Source: JBBSJZ01 sp041751935 (GTDB lineage Bacteria; Planctomycetota; Planctomycetia; Pirellulales; Pirellulaceae). Taken from it: 64,000 nt of DNA. Positions 54,601-63,628 of the stretch are shown one piece after another (the first letter of the stretch is position 1; every line of letters begins with the position of its first letter). The notes beneath the pieces are model-generated. The model ran no database searches. It saw nothing but the letters and a program-made list of their open reading frames with translations, and was not told the origin of the DNA. Where the stretch lies: assembly GCA_041751935.1 (NCBI GenBank), contig JBGSIA010000106.1, positions 62,001-126,000 of the forward strand. The letters are read 5' to 3'. The translations under genes and the position numbers were made by a program.

Positions 54601-54754
54601 TGAAGTGTACTTTGAATCGAAGTTGACGTGGGGTGGGGGGAATTGACGGATGTAGTCTACTCAAACCGCGGCCGAAAATCATCGCGACAACGATACGCCA
54701 GACAGAGTCGCCGTGGCGATTGGGGTTGAGTTTGATGATTGTCCCTAGCCACAG

Positions 54755-55669
54755 TTGATGCCCGAGGGTGCAAACGACGATGGAACAGACACAGCATCGT
54801 TCTGGTTTTTGTGTCGCTTACAAGGACAATCTTTCGTGCATCACGCTTCGCCCTCTGCGTGTCCGACCGTCAACTCACGACCAAGTATTCTTGGAATTTG
54901 GCGGTTGGGCCAGTGCCTCCACCAATCGGACGTCGCCGAGTTGTGCTTGGCTCAGCCTGCAGATGCGGTAGGAAATCCTCGCTTCGATTACGTGCTCAAG
55001 CGGGCCGTCGCGGCTGACCATGACCTCGAATCTCGCCGCCAAATTCAACAGTTTCACGATGCTGCGAACTCGACCAACCACCCGAATTTGGTGGCGGTGC
55101 TTGATGCTTCAGTGATCGGTTCGGCTGCCTATGTCGTGATGCCCCGATTGGACGGCGCGACGATGGCTGCACATTTGGAGTCTGCCCATCCGGTGGCACT
55201 TCCAGTCGCATTGTGGTGGACGCGTCAAATTGCCCAGGGCTTGTCAGCATTACACGCCGCCGGCTGGGTGCATCAGGACGTCAAGCCAGAGAACGTGATC
55301 ATTTCCACCAGTGGGCATGCGACGCTTGTCGACTTGGGCTTTGCTGCAAAGCTTGGCGAGATACCTCAGCAAACGTTTCGAGGCACAACTCATTTCGCGG
55401 CACCGGAATCATTAATCGCACAAGAACCAATTCATCCGGCTGTCGACATCTTTTCACTCGGTCGAGTGTTGTGGTCATGGACGACAAGGGTCCAAACCGT
55501 GAGCGATCAGTTACTCGCTCCGGTTGCAGAGTTAGTCGAGCAAATGGTTGCCGACGAGCCACAACAGCGACCAACGGCGGAATCTGTCAGTCGCCAACTA
55601 CTGCGATTGGAAATCGAATCGCTGGGCTGTCACATCGGCCCACAAACAGCTCTACGGCGGGTAGCTTAG
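54755..55669 (+). CDS. Small protein kinase-like protein
   Basis: About 304 residues. Kinase features: LGIWRLGQCLHQSD at the Gly-loop position but without GxGxxG; YVLKRAV (Lys); VMPRLDGATMAAHL (hinge); WVHQDVKPENVII (catalytic loop, HQD for HRD, with the Asp); LVDLGFAAK (DLG for DFG); FAAPESL. The main catalytic residues are kept, so it may be active despite the degenerate loop. It has no membrane helix. The start is ATG 54758 or TTG 54755; the first ~45 residues look unlike the family and may not be translated as drawn. Confidence 0.75.
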   Translation: MMPEGANDDGTDTASFWFLCRLQGQSFVHHASPSACPTVNSRPSILGIWRLGQCLHQSDVAELCLAQPADAVGNPRFDYVLKRAVAADHDLESRRQIQQFHDAANSTNHPNLVAVLDASVIGSAAYVVMPRLDGATMAAHLESAHPVALPVALWWTRQIAQGLSALHAAGWVHQDVKPENVIISTSGHATLVDLGFAAKLGEIPQQTFRGTTHFAAPESLIAQEPIHPAVDIFSLGRVLWSWTTRVQTVSDQLLAPVAELVEQMVADEPQQRPTAESVSRQLLRLEIESLGCHIGPQTALRRVA

Positions 55670-55692
55670 TGCGGGCTGTTTAGTCACTGAGA

Positions 55693-56013
55693 TTGACAGG
55701 CATTTTTGGCATTTATTTCGATCCGCATTTTTCTCGGCTGTTACCTTTCGCCCCAGTTTTGCCCGGGGAGTGGGCGAGCACGACGTTTTCCGAAGCAATC
55801 GGCGTCAATGATCACCCTGAAGATCTTTGCCAGGGCGAACACGTTTTGCCCCGGTCAGTTCGCACACTCGTTGAAATCACCGAAACCGCGGCGAAGGCAG
55901 GCATTGAACATGCTTTGGCTTGCAATGACCATCACCGCGAAGTGACCACAATCGCGCTCGGTATCAGCGTTCGCACCCTGCACCACAAGATGAACAAGTA
56001 CGACCTTCTTTAA
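55693..56013 (+). CDS. Orphan Fis-type helix-turn-helix protein, perhaps a remnant
   Basis: 106 residues. Only the last ~45 residues are recognisable: EITETAAKAGIEHALACNDHHREVTTIALGISVRTLHHKMNKYDL, the Fis-like DNA-binding end of NtrC-type regulators. The part before it (EAIGVNDHPEDLCQGEHVLPRSVRTL) looks like the tail of an AAA+ activator linker. No receiver or AAA+ domain is upstream. The start is TTG 55693, uncertain. It is probably a decayed activator or a small independent Fis-like protein. Confidence 0.5.
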   Translation: MTGIFGIYFDPHFSRLLPFAPVLPGEWASTTFSEAIGVNDHPEDLCQGEHVLPRSVRTLVEITETAAKAGIEHALACNDHHREVTTIALGISVRTLHHKMNKYDLL

Positions 56014-56056
56014 ATGGCCTGGGCGAGCAAAAAAGCTGGGCAATGAATAATCCTAG

Positions 56057-57493
56057 CTAGCGACTCACCATTTCCAACAACTCAAGTTGAGTCGCGCGGA
56101 CGATTGCTTCGGAGTCTTCGGCTAAATAGCTCGACTTGGCACGCCACGTTTCGTAGCCACCAAGTGAATGGTGCTCGGCAGTGGGCAAGTAGCCGTTGTA
56201 GCCGTTGGCCAGTTCGATGGTAAACGTTGGCCTGAGCGGACTGGCTTCTTTGATCGCCAAGCCTGTTTCCACGAAGGTCTCGCAGGGGCTGCTGACAATT
56301 CCCAGGTCACCAATACGGAACGCTTGCAGTCGTGCAGTGACTATGTCGGGATATTTGGCTAAATCCAGCGTCTCATTTGCGTAGATCAGCCGCGTATCGC
56401 TGTAGGGACCGACACCGGCTGCATCCGTCAAGCTTTTTGCTCGCTGGATGTCCTCGTCGGTCGGCTTCCGCACTCTCAGCGTGATCTCTTCGTTCGCCGT
56501 TTTCAGCGGCACCCAGTCCTGGTACTCGATCCGGCGAACGGCGGCGACAACGGATTCAGCCACATCCCGTGCAACAAGACGGATTTGTTCGAATGGTTGT
56601 TGTTTGACCGGGCCATCAAAGAAGTTGACGTTATTGATGTTTCCACTTGTACCATTCGTCATGATCGCGACAAAACCAGAATCCGCAGCAATGTCACTGA
56701 GGTTTGCATATTGCTTGGCGAACTCACCGAAGTAGTCCGCGGAAAGTGCTGACCCCGGTACTCCACCGACGTAGTGCAGCGAGTAATTGGCCAGCAGCGC
56801 GATGGGGTTACCATTCGTTGACACCAGTGACAGAATTGGGATCTCTGGATCAACAGGGCCAGACGGTTTGAGCAGTTTGGAGTTGGCTGCTGGCGGATTC
56901 ATTCGCACGCGATCTTTTCCGACATCAAAAGGGTCCGTGATTGCAAAGTTGGCACGCATGTACCAGCGACGATTGAATACTTGGTTTGGATTGTTGCCGA
57001 CGGTCCAACCAATTCGTGCGGGCGCCCGTTGCTCATTCGCCTGGGTGATTCCGTTAGCGATTTTCTGAACAAGAAACTCGCAGTACTCGTTCTCCACCGT
57101 GCTCTGGAAAGTTGGCGTCAGCGTCACGCCGGTGTGTGTATGTGTGGCAGATACCAAAACGTTGTCGGCGGAAATGCCGCATTGTTGCTCGGTGAGCTTT
57201 CGGGCACGATCGATCAATTCTCGAGGAATCATGCAATGATCACAGACCGCAAACGCAATTCGCGACTCACCGTCATCCAGCACCAGGCATCGCGCGTGCA
57301 GTGGATCGTGAGCAGACGTCGCTTGGCGAGGCCCCATGCTGCCGGCTGAATCCGCAGGAAACGTGGTCGGCGTGATATCCATTGCGAACGCGCCGGCGCG
57401 AAACACTTTTTCGGACTCGTTCGCATTGGCGGGAGAAGTCCAGCCGCTCGCAAGCAAGCTTAACGCGATAAATAACAAGAACTGCGACTTCAT
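56057..57493 (-). CDS. Neutral/alkaline ceramidase-like secreted protein
   Basis: 478 residues. Signal peptide MKSQFLLFIALSLLASGWTSPANA. The N-terminal domain shows FRAGAFAMDITPT and HDPLHARCLVLDDGESRIAFAVCDHCMI, then VLVSATHTHTGVTL with zinc-ligand histidines, and SLHYVGGVPGSALSADYFGEFAKQY and MTNGTSGNINN. The family includes ceramidases, but in planctomycetes substrates are unknown; it may cleave other amides. Stand-alone gene. Confidence 0.88.
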   Translation of the reverse strand: MKSQFLLFIALSLLASGWTSPANANESEKVFRAGAFAMDITPTTFPADSAGSMGPRQATSAHDPLHARCLVLDDGESRIAFAVCDHCMIPRELIDRARKLTEQQCGISADNVLVSATHTHTGVTLTPTFQSTVENEYCEFLVQKIANGITQANEQRAPARIGWTVGNNPNQVFNRRWYMRANFAITDPFDVGKDRVRMNPPAANSKLLKPSGPVDPEIPILSLVSTNGNPIALLANYSLHYVGGVPGSALSADYFGEFAKQYANLSDIAADSGFVAIMTNGTSGNINNVNFFDGPVKQQPFEQIRLVARDVAESVVAAVRRIEYQDWVPLKTANEEITLRVRKPTDEDIQRAKSLTDAAGVGPYSDTRLIYANETLDLAKYPDIVTARLQAFRIGDLGIVSSPCETFVETGLAIKEASPLRPTFTIELANGYNGYLPTAEHHSLGGYETWRAKSSYLAEDSEAIVRATQLELLEMVSR

Positions 57494-57633
57494 GGTACAC
57501 GCCTCTAATGTTGTCGTCGGTCACACCTCCGAGCATCCGCAATCGCACTCGGCTGGACACTATTTTACCTGCAATCACGGCCACAGTGTGTCGCCAGCTT
57601 TCCCGGGCGTGTCGCCAAGGCAAAGAGCCGCGT

Positions 57634-58866
57634 CTATTGCGAGGCCACGACGATTGCATGTTGCGCAGCGTCGTAGGCGTAATGGCGATCCTGAGAGTTT
57701 GCGAATCCCAGGCTTTCGGGACAAAAAACAAATATGGGATCAGCTTGTAAATTCGCAAATCCAAAACTGCGAGGATCCAAACCGCGACCATACAATCGCA
57801 GAGCGAGAACGACGTCAGCAATTTGTGTTCGGAATGCGGTGCCTGGAACTCTTGGGGATGGACAATGGTGTATCGTGCGGCGATCCACTTCGTAACTGAT
57901 GAGATAGTTCGCTAGTGATGGATGCTCCATTGCCGCTGCCGCCAACAGGGCCAGTTCAATCGCCCGAGGATCGTTGTGAGGTTGGTTCAGCAGTCGCGTG
58001 CAAATATCGATCGCTTGGTCACGACACGCGTACCTCATCGCAATCAACAATCGGTCTCGGTCGCTGATCGTTGCTCGTGGACTGGCAATCCAAACGCCGA
58101 CCAAGCGGCGGAGTGCCTCATCATGAGACGAACGCTGGCTACCTGGAAGACAGGCCAAGTTCGGGCCAGCAGTTAAGCGTGTCATCGCACTCGATAACCG
58201 AGTCGACAGTGAAGCGGAGTAAATCGCCTGATCAACCAGTAACATCATTGTCCACTGTGCCGTGTCATTTCTTGGCACTCGCAGAGGGTTCAATTGACTA
58301 GGCGCGGGACATTGGTATCCGCAGAGCGTATCGCCGGAGAGTGCCACGATGACTTCGCGGTAACGGTCCAGCAGATCGCAATACAATCCGCGGGACGCTT
58401 CATCATTCCCAACCGATGTGGAATACGACCTCCACAACGGCAATTCGACTTCCGTGTCGGCATTCTCGATTGTCAGTAACCGTTCACGTCCTTGATCCAG
58501 TTTTGCGTCATAGGTTTTCCGTAAACAGGTACGGGATTGAATCCGGACCTCGAGCGAATCGTCGGTCAATCCGACGACAAGTTGGTCGATGGCGGCGTCA
58601 CCCATTAAGATCAAGGATTCGCTCGCTCGTTGCCGAGTTGTGAACGAATCGCTGCCCAGCCGTTGGACTTGCTCACGAATCAGCTCGTCGGCGGTATCCG
58701 AGGCCCAACTAGGACCAGGAGAGAAGACGGCAAAGAACGCCAGCAGAAACCAAGCAACCTCGGAGTGAGTGTTATCCAATGCAACGAAGAGCCGCCGATT
58801 ATCACGAGTGGTTACCTCGAACGGTCGAGCATCGTGGTGAGCGGGAGCGACGAATGTTGACACCAT
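57634..58866 (-). CDS. Exported protein with HEAT-like repeats, function unknown
   Basis: About 410 residues. A hydrophobic segment near residues 38-55 (VAWFLLAFFAVFSPGPSWAS) looks like a signal peptide with a long front, so the true start may be downstream of ATG 58866. A HEAT-like part follows (LIREQVQRLGSDSFTTRQRASESLILMGDAAIDQLVVGLTDDSLEVRIQSRTCLRK). The rest is helical without a known domain. The last ~40 residues contain a short repeat (RSFGFANLQ and SLGFANSQ). Confidence 0.6.
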   Translation of the reverse strand: MVSTFVAPAHHDARPFEVTTRDNRRLFVALDNTHSEVAWFLLAFFAVFSPGPSWASDTADELIREQVQRLGSDSFTTRQRASESLILMGDAAIDQLVVGLTDDSLEVRIQSRTCLRKTYDAKLDQGRERLLTIENADTEVELPLWRSYSTSVGNDEASRGLYCDLLDRYREVIVALSGDTLCGYQCPAPSQLNPLRVPRNDTAQWTMMLLVDQAIYSASLSTRLSSAMTRLTAGPNLACLPGSQRSSHDEALRRLVGVWIASPRATISDRDRLLIAMRYACRDQAIDICTRLLNQPHNDPRAIELALLAAAAMEHPSLANYLISYEVDRRTIHHCPSPRVPGTAFRTQIADVVLALRLYGRGLDPRSFGFANLQADPIFVFCPESLGFANSQDRHYAYDAAQHAIVVASQ

Positions 58867-59091
58867 TGAATCGACTCAGGTGGCATCTCGGACTGTGGTG
58901 TCGGTAGGGAAACTTCCGATATTAATCGCAGAGCGGACGTTTTTCGCTCCAGATGGTGCAATTCGATGGCACATTTGGCGATTGCCGTTTCGCATCAACG
59001 ATACGACCGTTAAAACATGTTGCTTGGCCGTACCCTTTCAGCGCCACGAATAATTGCTCCCATTAGATATGGTGAACGAGGAAAATCGTCG

Positions 59092-60333
59092 ATGGATATT
59101 GTTTGCTTCGAGGATGACTTGGTCCAGCGATTGCATCCAGCAACGCTGGCTCGGCCGGCCTACGCAATTACTTGCGCCAGTTTGCGATTGATTGACTGGC
59201 TGCGTCAGCTTCCCGGTGACCTGACAGCGGAAGTGAGGTCCTATTTAAGTCAAATCCAGCACCTCGACTTTCAGTTGCAAGAACCAACGCGAGCAACAAG
59301 TAAAGTCGATCGCGATTTATTGTTGATCAATGCTCGCTTGGTGCCGCGAGTTGGGTTGTTGGCGACACTTGAGAAGCTGGCCTGCGAAAAAGAGTCGGTA
59401 GCGATCGTTGATCCCGAGGACGGTGTCATGTTGGCCGCCAAAGTAACGGCGGGCGATCGAGCCAAACACTCCGCTAATGAAATGAAGTCGCTCAGCGAAT
59501 TGGCGTTAAATCTTCCAAGGTCTGCGATGAGTCTTGATGCGTTTCGTTGGCCTCATGACATTGTTGTTTGGCACATGAAAGAAATGACCCGTTCGATTGA
59601 GTACCGACTCACGCAAGCAGAGTACCGCGAAATTCATCCTGGTGTTTTTGTTGGCGAGAATGTATCGATTGGCGATTACTCAAGCATCAATACGGACGAT
59701 GGCCCCATCTTGCTGGAAGACAACGTTGAAGTCGGACCCTTTTGCTATTTAGCCGGCCCCGTCTTTGCTGGTCGAGCAACGCGAGTGATCGAGCATTCGG
59801 CGCTCAAGGACGGTGTCTCTCTTGGGCATACGGTCAAGATCGGCGGCGAAGTCGAAGCGTCGGTGATCGAGCCTTACTCGAACAAACAGCACCATGGTTT
59901 TCTCGGCCACAGCTATCTCGGAAGTTGGATCAACCTTGGTGCAGGTACTTGCAATAGCGACTTAAAAAACACTTACGGCAAAATCAACGTCGAATATGGT
60001 GACCGACGCGTCGCCACCGGAATGCAATTCTTTGGATGCGTGATGGGCGACTATTCCAAAACCGCGATCAATACTGGTATCTTCACCGGCAAGGTGATCG
60101 GAGTTTGTTCGATGATGTACGGTTTCGTTACGGCGAACGTACCCAGTTTCGTCAATTACGCGCGACTGTTCGGCCAAACTTCGGCATTGCCTGCGGATGT
60201 GATGATCAATACACAGCAACGAATGTTTGCCCGGCGTAAGGTCCAGCAGCGCGATTGTGATCGTCAACTGATCGAGGACATGTTCAATTTGACTCAAGAC
60301 GAGCGTGATCTTGGTGAACAGATTGGAATGTAG
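59092..60333 (+). CDS. GlmU-like sugar-phosphate acyl/nucleotidyl transferase
   Basis: 413 residues from ATG 59092. The C-terminal half is a left-handed beta-helix: VFVGENVSIGDYSSINTDDGPILLEDNVEVGPFCYLAGPVF, then SYLGSWINLGAGTCNSDLKNTYGKINV, as in putative sugar nucleotidyltransferases of the GlmU type. The N-terminal part is shorter than in GlmU and lacks an obvious LxxGxGTRM pyrophosphorylase motif, so the transferase half is the safer call. It may acetylate a sugar phosphate for the cell envelope. ArgC follows 17 nt downstream. Confidence 0.8.
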   Translation: MDIVCFEDDLVQRLHPATLARPAYAITCASLRLIDWLRQLPGDLTAEVRSYLSQIQHLDFQLQEPTRATSKVDRDLLLINARLVPRVGLLATLEKLACEKESVAIVDPEDGVMLAAKVTAGDRAKHSANEMKSLSELALNLPRSAMSLDAFRWPHDIVVWHMKEMTRSIEYRLTQAEYREIHPGVFVGENVSIGDYSSINTDDGPILLEDNVEVGPFCYLAGPVFAGRATRVIEHSALKDGVSLGHTVKIGGEVEASVIEPYSNKQHHGFLGHSYLGSWINLGAGTCNSDLKNTYGKINVEYGDRRVATGMQFFGCVMGDYSKTAINTGIFTGKVIGVCSMMYGFVTANVPSFVNYARLFGQTSALPADVMINTQQRMFARRKVQQRDCDRQLIEDMFNLTQDERDLGEQIGM

Positions 60334-60350
60334 ATTTTTTAGTGAGCAAC

Positions 60351-61361
60351 ATGACAGTACGAGTTGGAATCATTGGTGCGACCGGATACACGGCGCTGGA
60401 AGCTGCGAGAATTCTGCATCGACACCCTCAAGCACAGGTCGTTGCTGCCACCAGTCGCGGTGAAGAAGGAAAATTGCTGGGCGAGATTCATCCATCGCTG
60501 GCCGGTCGTACTTCGGTACGCGTGGAAAATTTTGACGCTGCATCGATCGCCCAGAAATGTGATGTGGCGATGTGCTGTTTGCCGCATGGTGCGTCGGCCG
60601 AAACGGTCCATACGCTCGTGGGTATGGGAGTTCGCTGTATCGATTTCAGCGCCGATTTTCGCTTGTCTCGACTAGACACTTATGAGTCTTGGTACGAGGT
60701 GAAGCACCCCTGGCCGCAGCGTGTTGGCAACACGGTATATGGTCTGCCGGAGTTTTTCGCTGAGGAGATTCGCAGCGCCGATGTCGTGGCGAACCCAGGA
60801 TGCTATCCGACCAGCGCGATTCTGCCTCTGGCACCGCTAGTCCGTGGCGGATTGATTGAGACGACGGATATTATCGTCGATAGCAAGAGTGGCGTCAGTG
60901 GCGCTGGTCGGTCACCGAAGCTATCCACGTTGTATTGTGAAGCCAACGAATCGATCGCGGCCTACGGTGTGGCAGCGCACCGACATCAGCCCGAAATCGC
61001 AGATTTGGTACAGCGGATCGGCGGTCACGAGATTGACGTGTTGTTCACTCCGCACTTAACGCCCATGGATCAAGGAATCTTGTCGACAATTTACGTGCGT
61101 CATCGAGGGGCAGCGGCAGCGGATGCGATGAACGTGTTGCGAGAGACCTACTGCAATACTCCTTTCGTCAAAGTCGTTGAGCACTTGCCCGCGACCAAGC
61201 ATGTTCGCGGCACCAATTTTGTCCACATCACCGTCCGCGATGCGGGTGCGAGATTGGTACTGATCTGTGCCATCGACAATCTAATTAAGGGTGCTAGCGG
61301 TGCGGCAGTCCAGAACATGAACGTTATGTTCGGTTTAGATGAAACCGCAGGCCTATTGTAG
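60351..61361 (+). CDS. argC: N-acetyl-gamma-glutamyl-phosphate reductase
   Basis: About 336 residues. NADP-binding VGIIGATGYTALEAARIL at the N-terminus, FSADFRL, catalytic cysteine in VANPGCYPTSAILPL, SGVSGAGRSP, and HRHQPEI with the conserved histidine. It makes N-acetylglutamate semialdehyde in arginine biosynthesis. I start it at ATG 60351; GTG 60342 is a second option. It follows the GlmU-like gene; no other arg gene is in the window. Confidence 0.96.
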   Translation: MTVRVGIIGATGYTALEAARILHRHPQAQVVAATSRGEEGKLLGEIHPSLAGRTSVRVENFDAASIAQKCDVAMCCLPHGASAETVHTLVGMGVRCIDFSADFRLSRLDTYESWYEVKHPWPQRVGNTVYGLPEFFAEEIRSADVVANPGCYPTSAILPLAPLVRGGLIETTDIIVDSKSGVSGAGRSPKLSTLYCEANESIAAYGVAAHRHQPEIADLVQRIGGHEIDVLFTPHLTPMDQGILSTIYVRHRGAAAADAMNVLRETYCNTPFVKVVEHLPATKHVRGTNFVHITVRDAGARLVLICAIDNLIKGASGAAVQNMNVMFGLDETAGLL

Positions 61362-61370
61362 GTTTCTCGC

Positions 61371-62117
61371 TCAAGTAACAAGACGGTAAACCAGCGCCGC
61401 TAGCAACGCACCGGTGATTGGGCCGACGACGGGAATCCACGAGTATTCCCAGTCGCTGTCCCGTTTGTCGGCGATGGGCAGCAAAGCATGCATGATTCGC
61501 GTGGCTAAGTCTCTCGCTGGATTGATTGCGTAGCCGGTTGTTCCGCCAAGTGACAGCCCGATGCCAAACACGAGCAGTCCAACAGGAAGCAAGCCGATTG
61601 ATCCCAGTCCGAGTACCGGCGTTACTTCCGCCGCTTGGCCCGGACCTGCCAGGCTGGGTGTCACCATCAAGAAGATGGGCAGAATTAATGCAAAAGTCCC
61701 AACCATTTCACAAACGAACGCTTGGCGAAGATTTCGTATGGCTGGCGCAGTACAAAAGCATGCGAGCTTTGCATCCGGGTCGTCGGTAACCAAGAAGTGT
61801 TCACGGTAGAACTGGTATACCAAGAATGCGCCGAACATCGCGCCGAGCATTTGCGCCACGATGTAGCCCAGGGCGCTGCCTATCCCAAGTTTACCGCCAG
61901 CGACCATGGCCACGGAAACAGCAGGATTTAAGTGAGCACCGCTGAACGAGTCGGCACAGAACGCACCGACAAAGACACCGATTCCCCAGCCGGCAGAGAT
62001 CACTATCCAGCCCGAGTTATTGCCTTTGGTGCGTGACAATAGCACATTACAAACGACACCGTTACCGAACAGAATCAAAATCGCCGTTCCGATGAACTCG
62101 GCAACAAAAGGGTGCAT
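61371..62117 (-). CDS. glpF: Aquaglyceroporin / glycerol uptake facilitator (MIP family)
   Basis: 248 residues with six membrane helices. Both pore motifs are kept: AHLNPAVSVAM (NPA) and YAINPARDLATR. The aspartate after the second NPA (NPARD) is the mark of glycerol facilitators rather than water channels. Last of the glpK - glpD - glpF genes; only 2 nt separate it from glpD. It converges on argC. Confidence 0.93.
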   Translation of the reverse strand: MHPFVAEFIGTAILILFGNGVVCNVLLSRTKGNNSGWIVISAGWGIGVFVGAFCADSFSGAHLNPAVSVAMVAGGKLGIGSALGYIVAQMLGAMFGAFLVYQFYREHFLVTDDPDAKLACFCTAPAIRNLRQAFVCEMVGTFALILPIFLMVTPSLAGPGQAAEVTPVLGLGSIGLLPVGLLVFGIGLSLGGTTGYAINPARDLATRIMHALLPIADKRDSDWEYSWIPVVGPITGALLAALVYRLVT

Positions 62118-62119
62118 GG

Positions 62120-63628
62120 TTAGACTTCTTGAGGCAGGTAGTGTTGAGCAATATTTGAAAATTCGTTTACTTGTGTATCACACCACGACGCATCGTGCAT
62201 GAGCTCTTTGGCCATCAGACTTGCTACTCGTGGTGCCAGATCGATTGCTGCGCGAGCATCCAAGAACAGGATACGTGAGCGTCTGGCAAGAACATCCTCG
62301 ACCGTCCTCGCCATTTCGTTTCTGACTGCATCAACCACATCTTGCTCACACAAGTTTATCGATGGATGCAGCGACGGTGTTTCTTGTGTACCTGTTGCAT
62401 TACGGTAAAGTGGCAACGATTTCGTCTTGCAAGCACCCGCCGTCAATCCGCTCTCCTTTAGCACGCGATCGACACAGTCTTCCGCCATTTTGCGAACCGT
62501 CGTCCATTTACCGCCAGTAATCGTCACTAAACCAGACTCGGCGACACGAATGGTGTGGTCGCGTGACAGAGAAGCGGTGCGAGCCGATGGATCACCCTTG
62601 ACCAGCGGACGGATTCCGGTAAACACGCTGAGAATATCAGCACGCGTCGGAGCTACGCTGAGGTACCGCGTAGCAGTTTCAAGCAAAAAAGTTATCTCTT
62701 CGGGTGTCGCCTTGGGTTCAAGCGTCGCCGCAACAATGGGCGTGTCCGTTGTGCCAACCACGACGTGCTCATGCCAGGGAATCAAAAAGATCACGCGGCC
62801 ATCCGAAGTTTTCGGCACCATCACCGCGGTCGCCTTAGGAAGAAAGCGGCGAGGCAATACAATGTGTACACCTTGGCTAACACTGAGCATATTCTCGATC
62901 GCAGCATCATCGAGTTTTCGTACGGCGTCACAGAACGGACCCGCTGCGTTCACGATACACCTAGCGCTGACGGTGTAGTTCGTGTTCGATTCTCGATCGT
63001 GTACGACCGCCGACGTTAATTTTCCATTGTTGTTTTTAAGTAGTTCGGTTACCGCTGCGTAATTCAACAGGCATGCCCCGTTATCGGCAGCCGTTCTGGC
63101 CATGCTGATCAGCAGTCGCGCATCATCGAACTGGCCATCATGGTAAAGAACTCCGCCGCGTCGAATATTTTGGCTGAGCGTAGGCACCCATTCGATAGCA
63201 CGTTCTTGCGATGCACCACGAGAGCGACCAAAACCGCTAGAACCAGCCAATAAATCGTAGACCTTCAGTCCGACACCGTAAAAGAACCGCTGCCACCAGC
63301 TTTCACAGGGAATCAGGAATTGCAAGTCGATAACCAAATCGGGAGCGTTTTTTTTTAGCAAGCTCCGTTCTCGCAGCGCATCTCGCACCAAAGTGAAATT
63401 GCCTTGACGCAAATACCGAACGCCACCATGAACCAACTTCGTACTGCGGCTGGACGTTCCTTTGCCAAAGTCGGATTGCTCGACCAACAACACGTGCATT
63501 CCGCGACTGGCGGCGTCCATGGCGATCGCGACGCCGGTTGCTCCGCCGCCAATGACGAGTACATCCCATGGCATGGATGTCTCGCGCAGTCGCTGTAATG
63601 ACTCGTCGCGATTGAGCCGATGACTCAT
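62120..63628 (-). CDS. glpD: Glycerol-3-phosphate dehydrogenase (FAD-dependent)
   Basis: About 502 residues. FAD-binding DVLVIGGGATGVAIAMDAASRG, SSRSTKLVHGGVRYL (family signature), YHDGQFDDARLL, VNAAGPF, WHEHVVVGTTDTPI, ITGGKWTTVRKMAED. It oxidises glycerol-3-phosphate to DHAP and passes electrons to quinone. ATG 63628 overlaps the glpK stop (ATGA); the frame also has an ATG at 63640. Middle gene of the glycerol operon. Confidence 0.95.
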   Translation of the reverse strand: MSHRLNRDESLQRLRETSMPWDVLVIGGGATGVAIAMDAASRGMHVLLVEQSDFGKGTSSRSTKLVHGGVRYLRQGNFTLVRDALRERSLLKKNAPDLVIDLQFLIPCESWWQRFFYGVGLKVYDLLAGSSGFGRSRGASQERAIEWVPTLSQNIRRGGVLYHDGQFDDARLLISMARTAADNGACLLNYAAVTELLKNNNGKLTSAVVHDRESNTNYTVSARCIVNAAGPFCDAVRKLDDAAIENMLSVSQGVHIVLPRRFLPKATAVMVPKTSDGRVIFLIPWHEHVVVGTTDTPIVAATLEPKATPEEITFLLETATRYLSVAPTRADILSVFTGIRPLVKGDPSARTASLSRDHTIRVAESGLVTITGGKWTTVRKMAEDCVDRVLKESGLTAGACKTKSLPLYRNATGTQETPSLHPSINLCEQDVVDAVRNEMARTVEDVLARRSRILFLDARAAIDLAPRVASLMAKELMHDASWCDTQVNEFSNIAQHYLPQEV

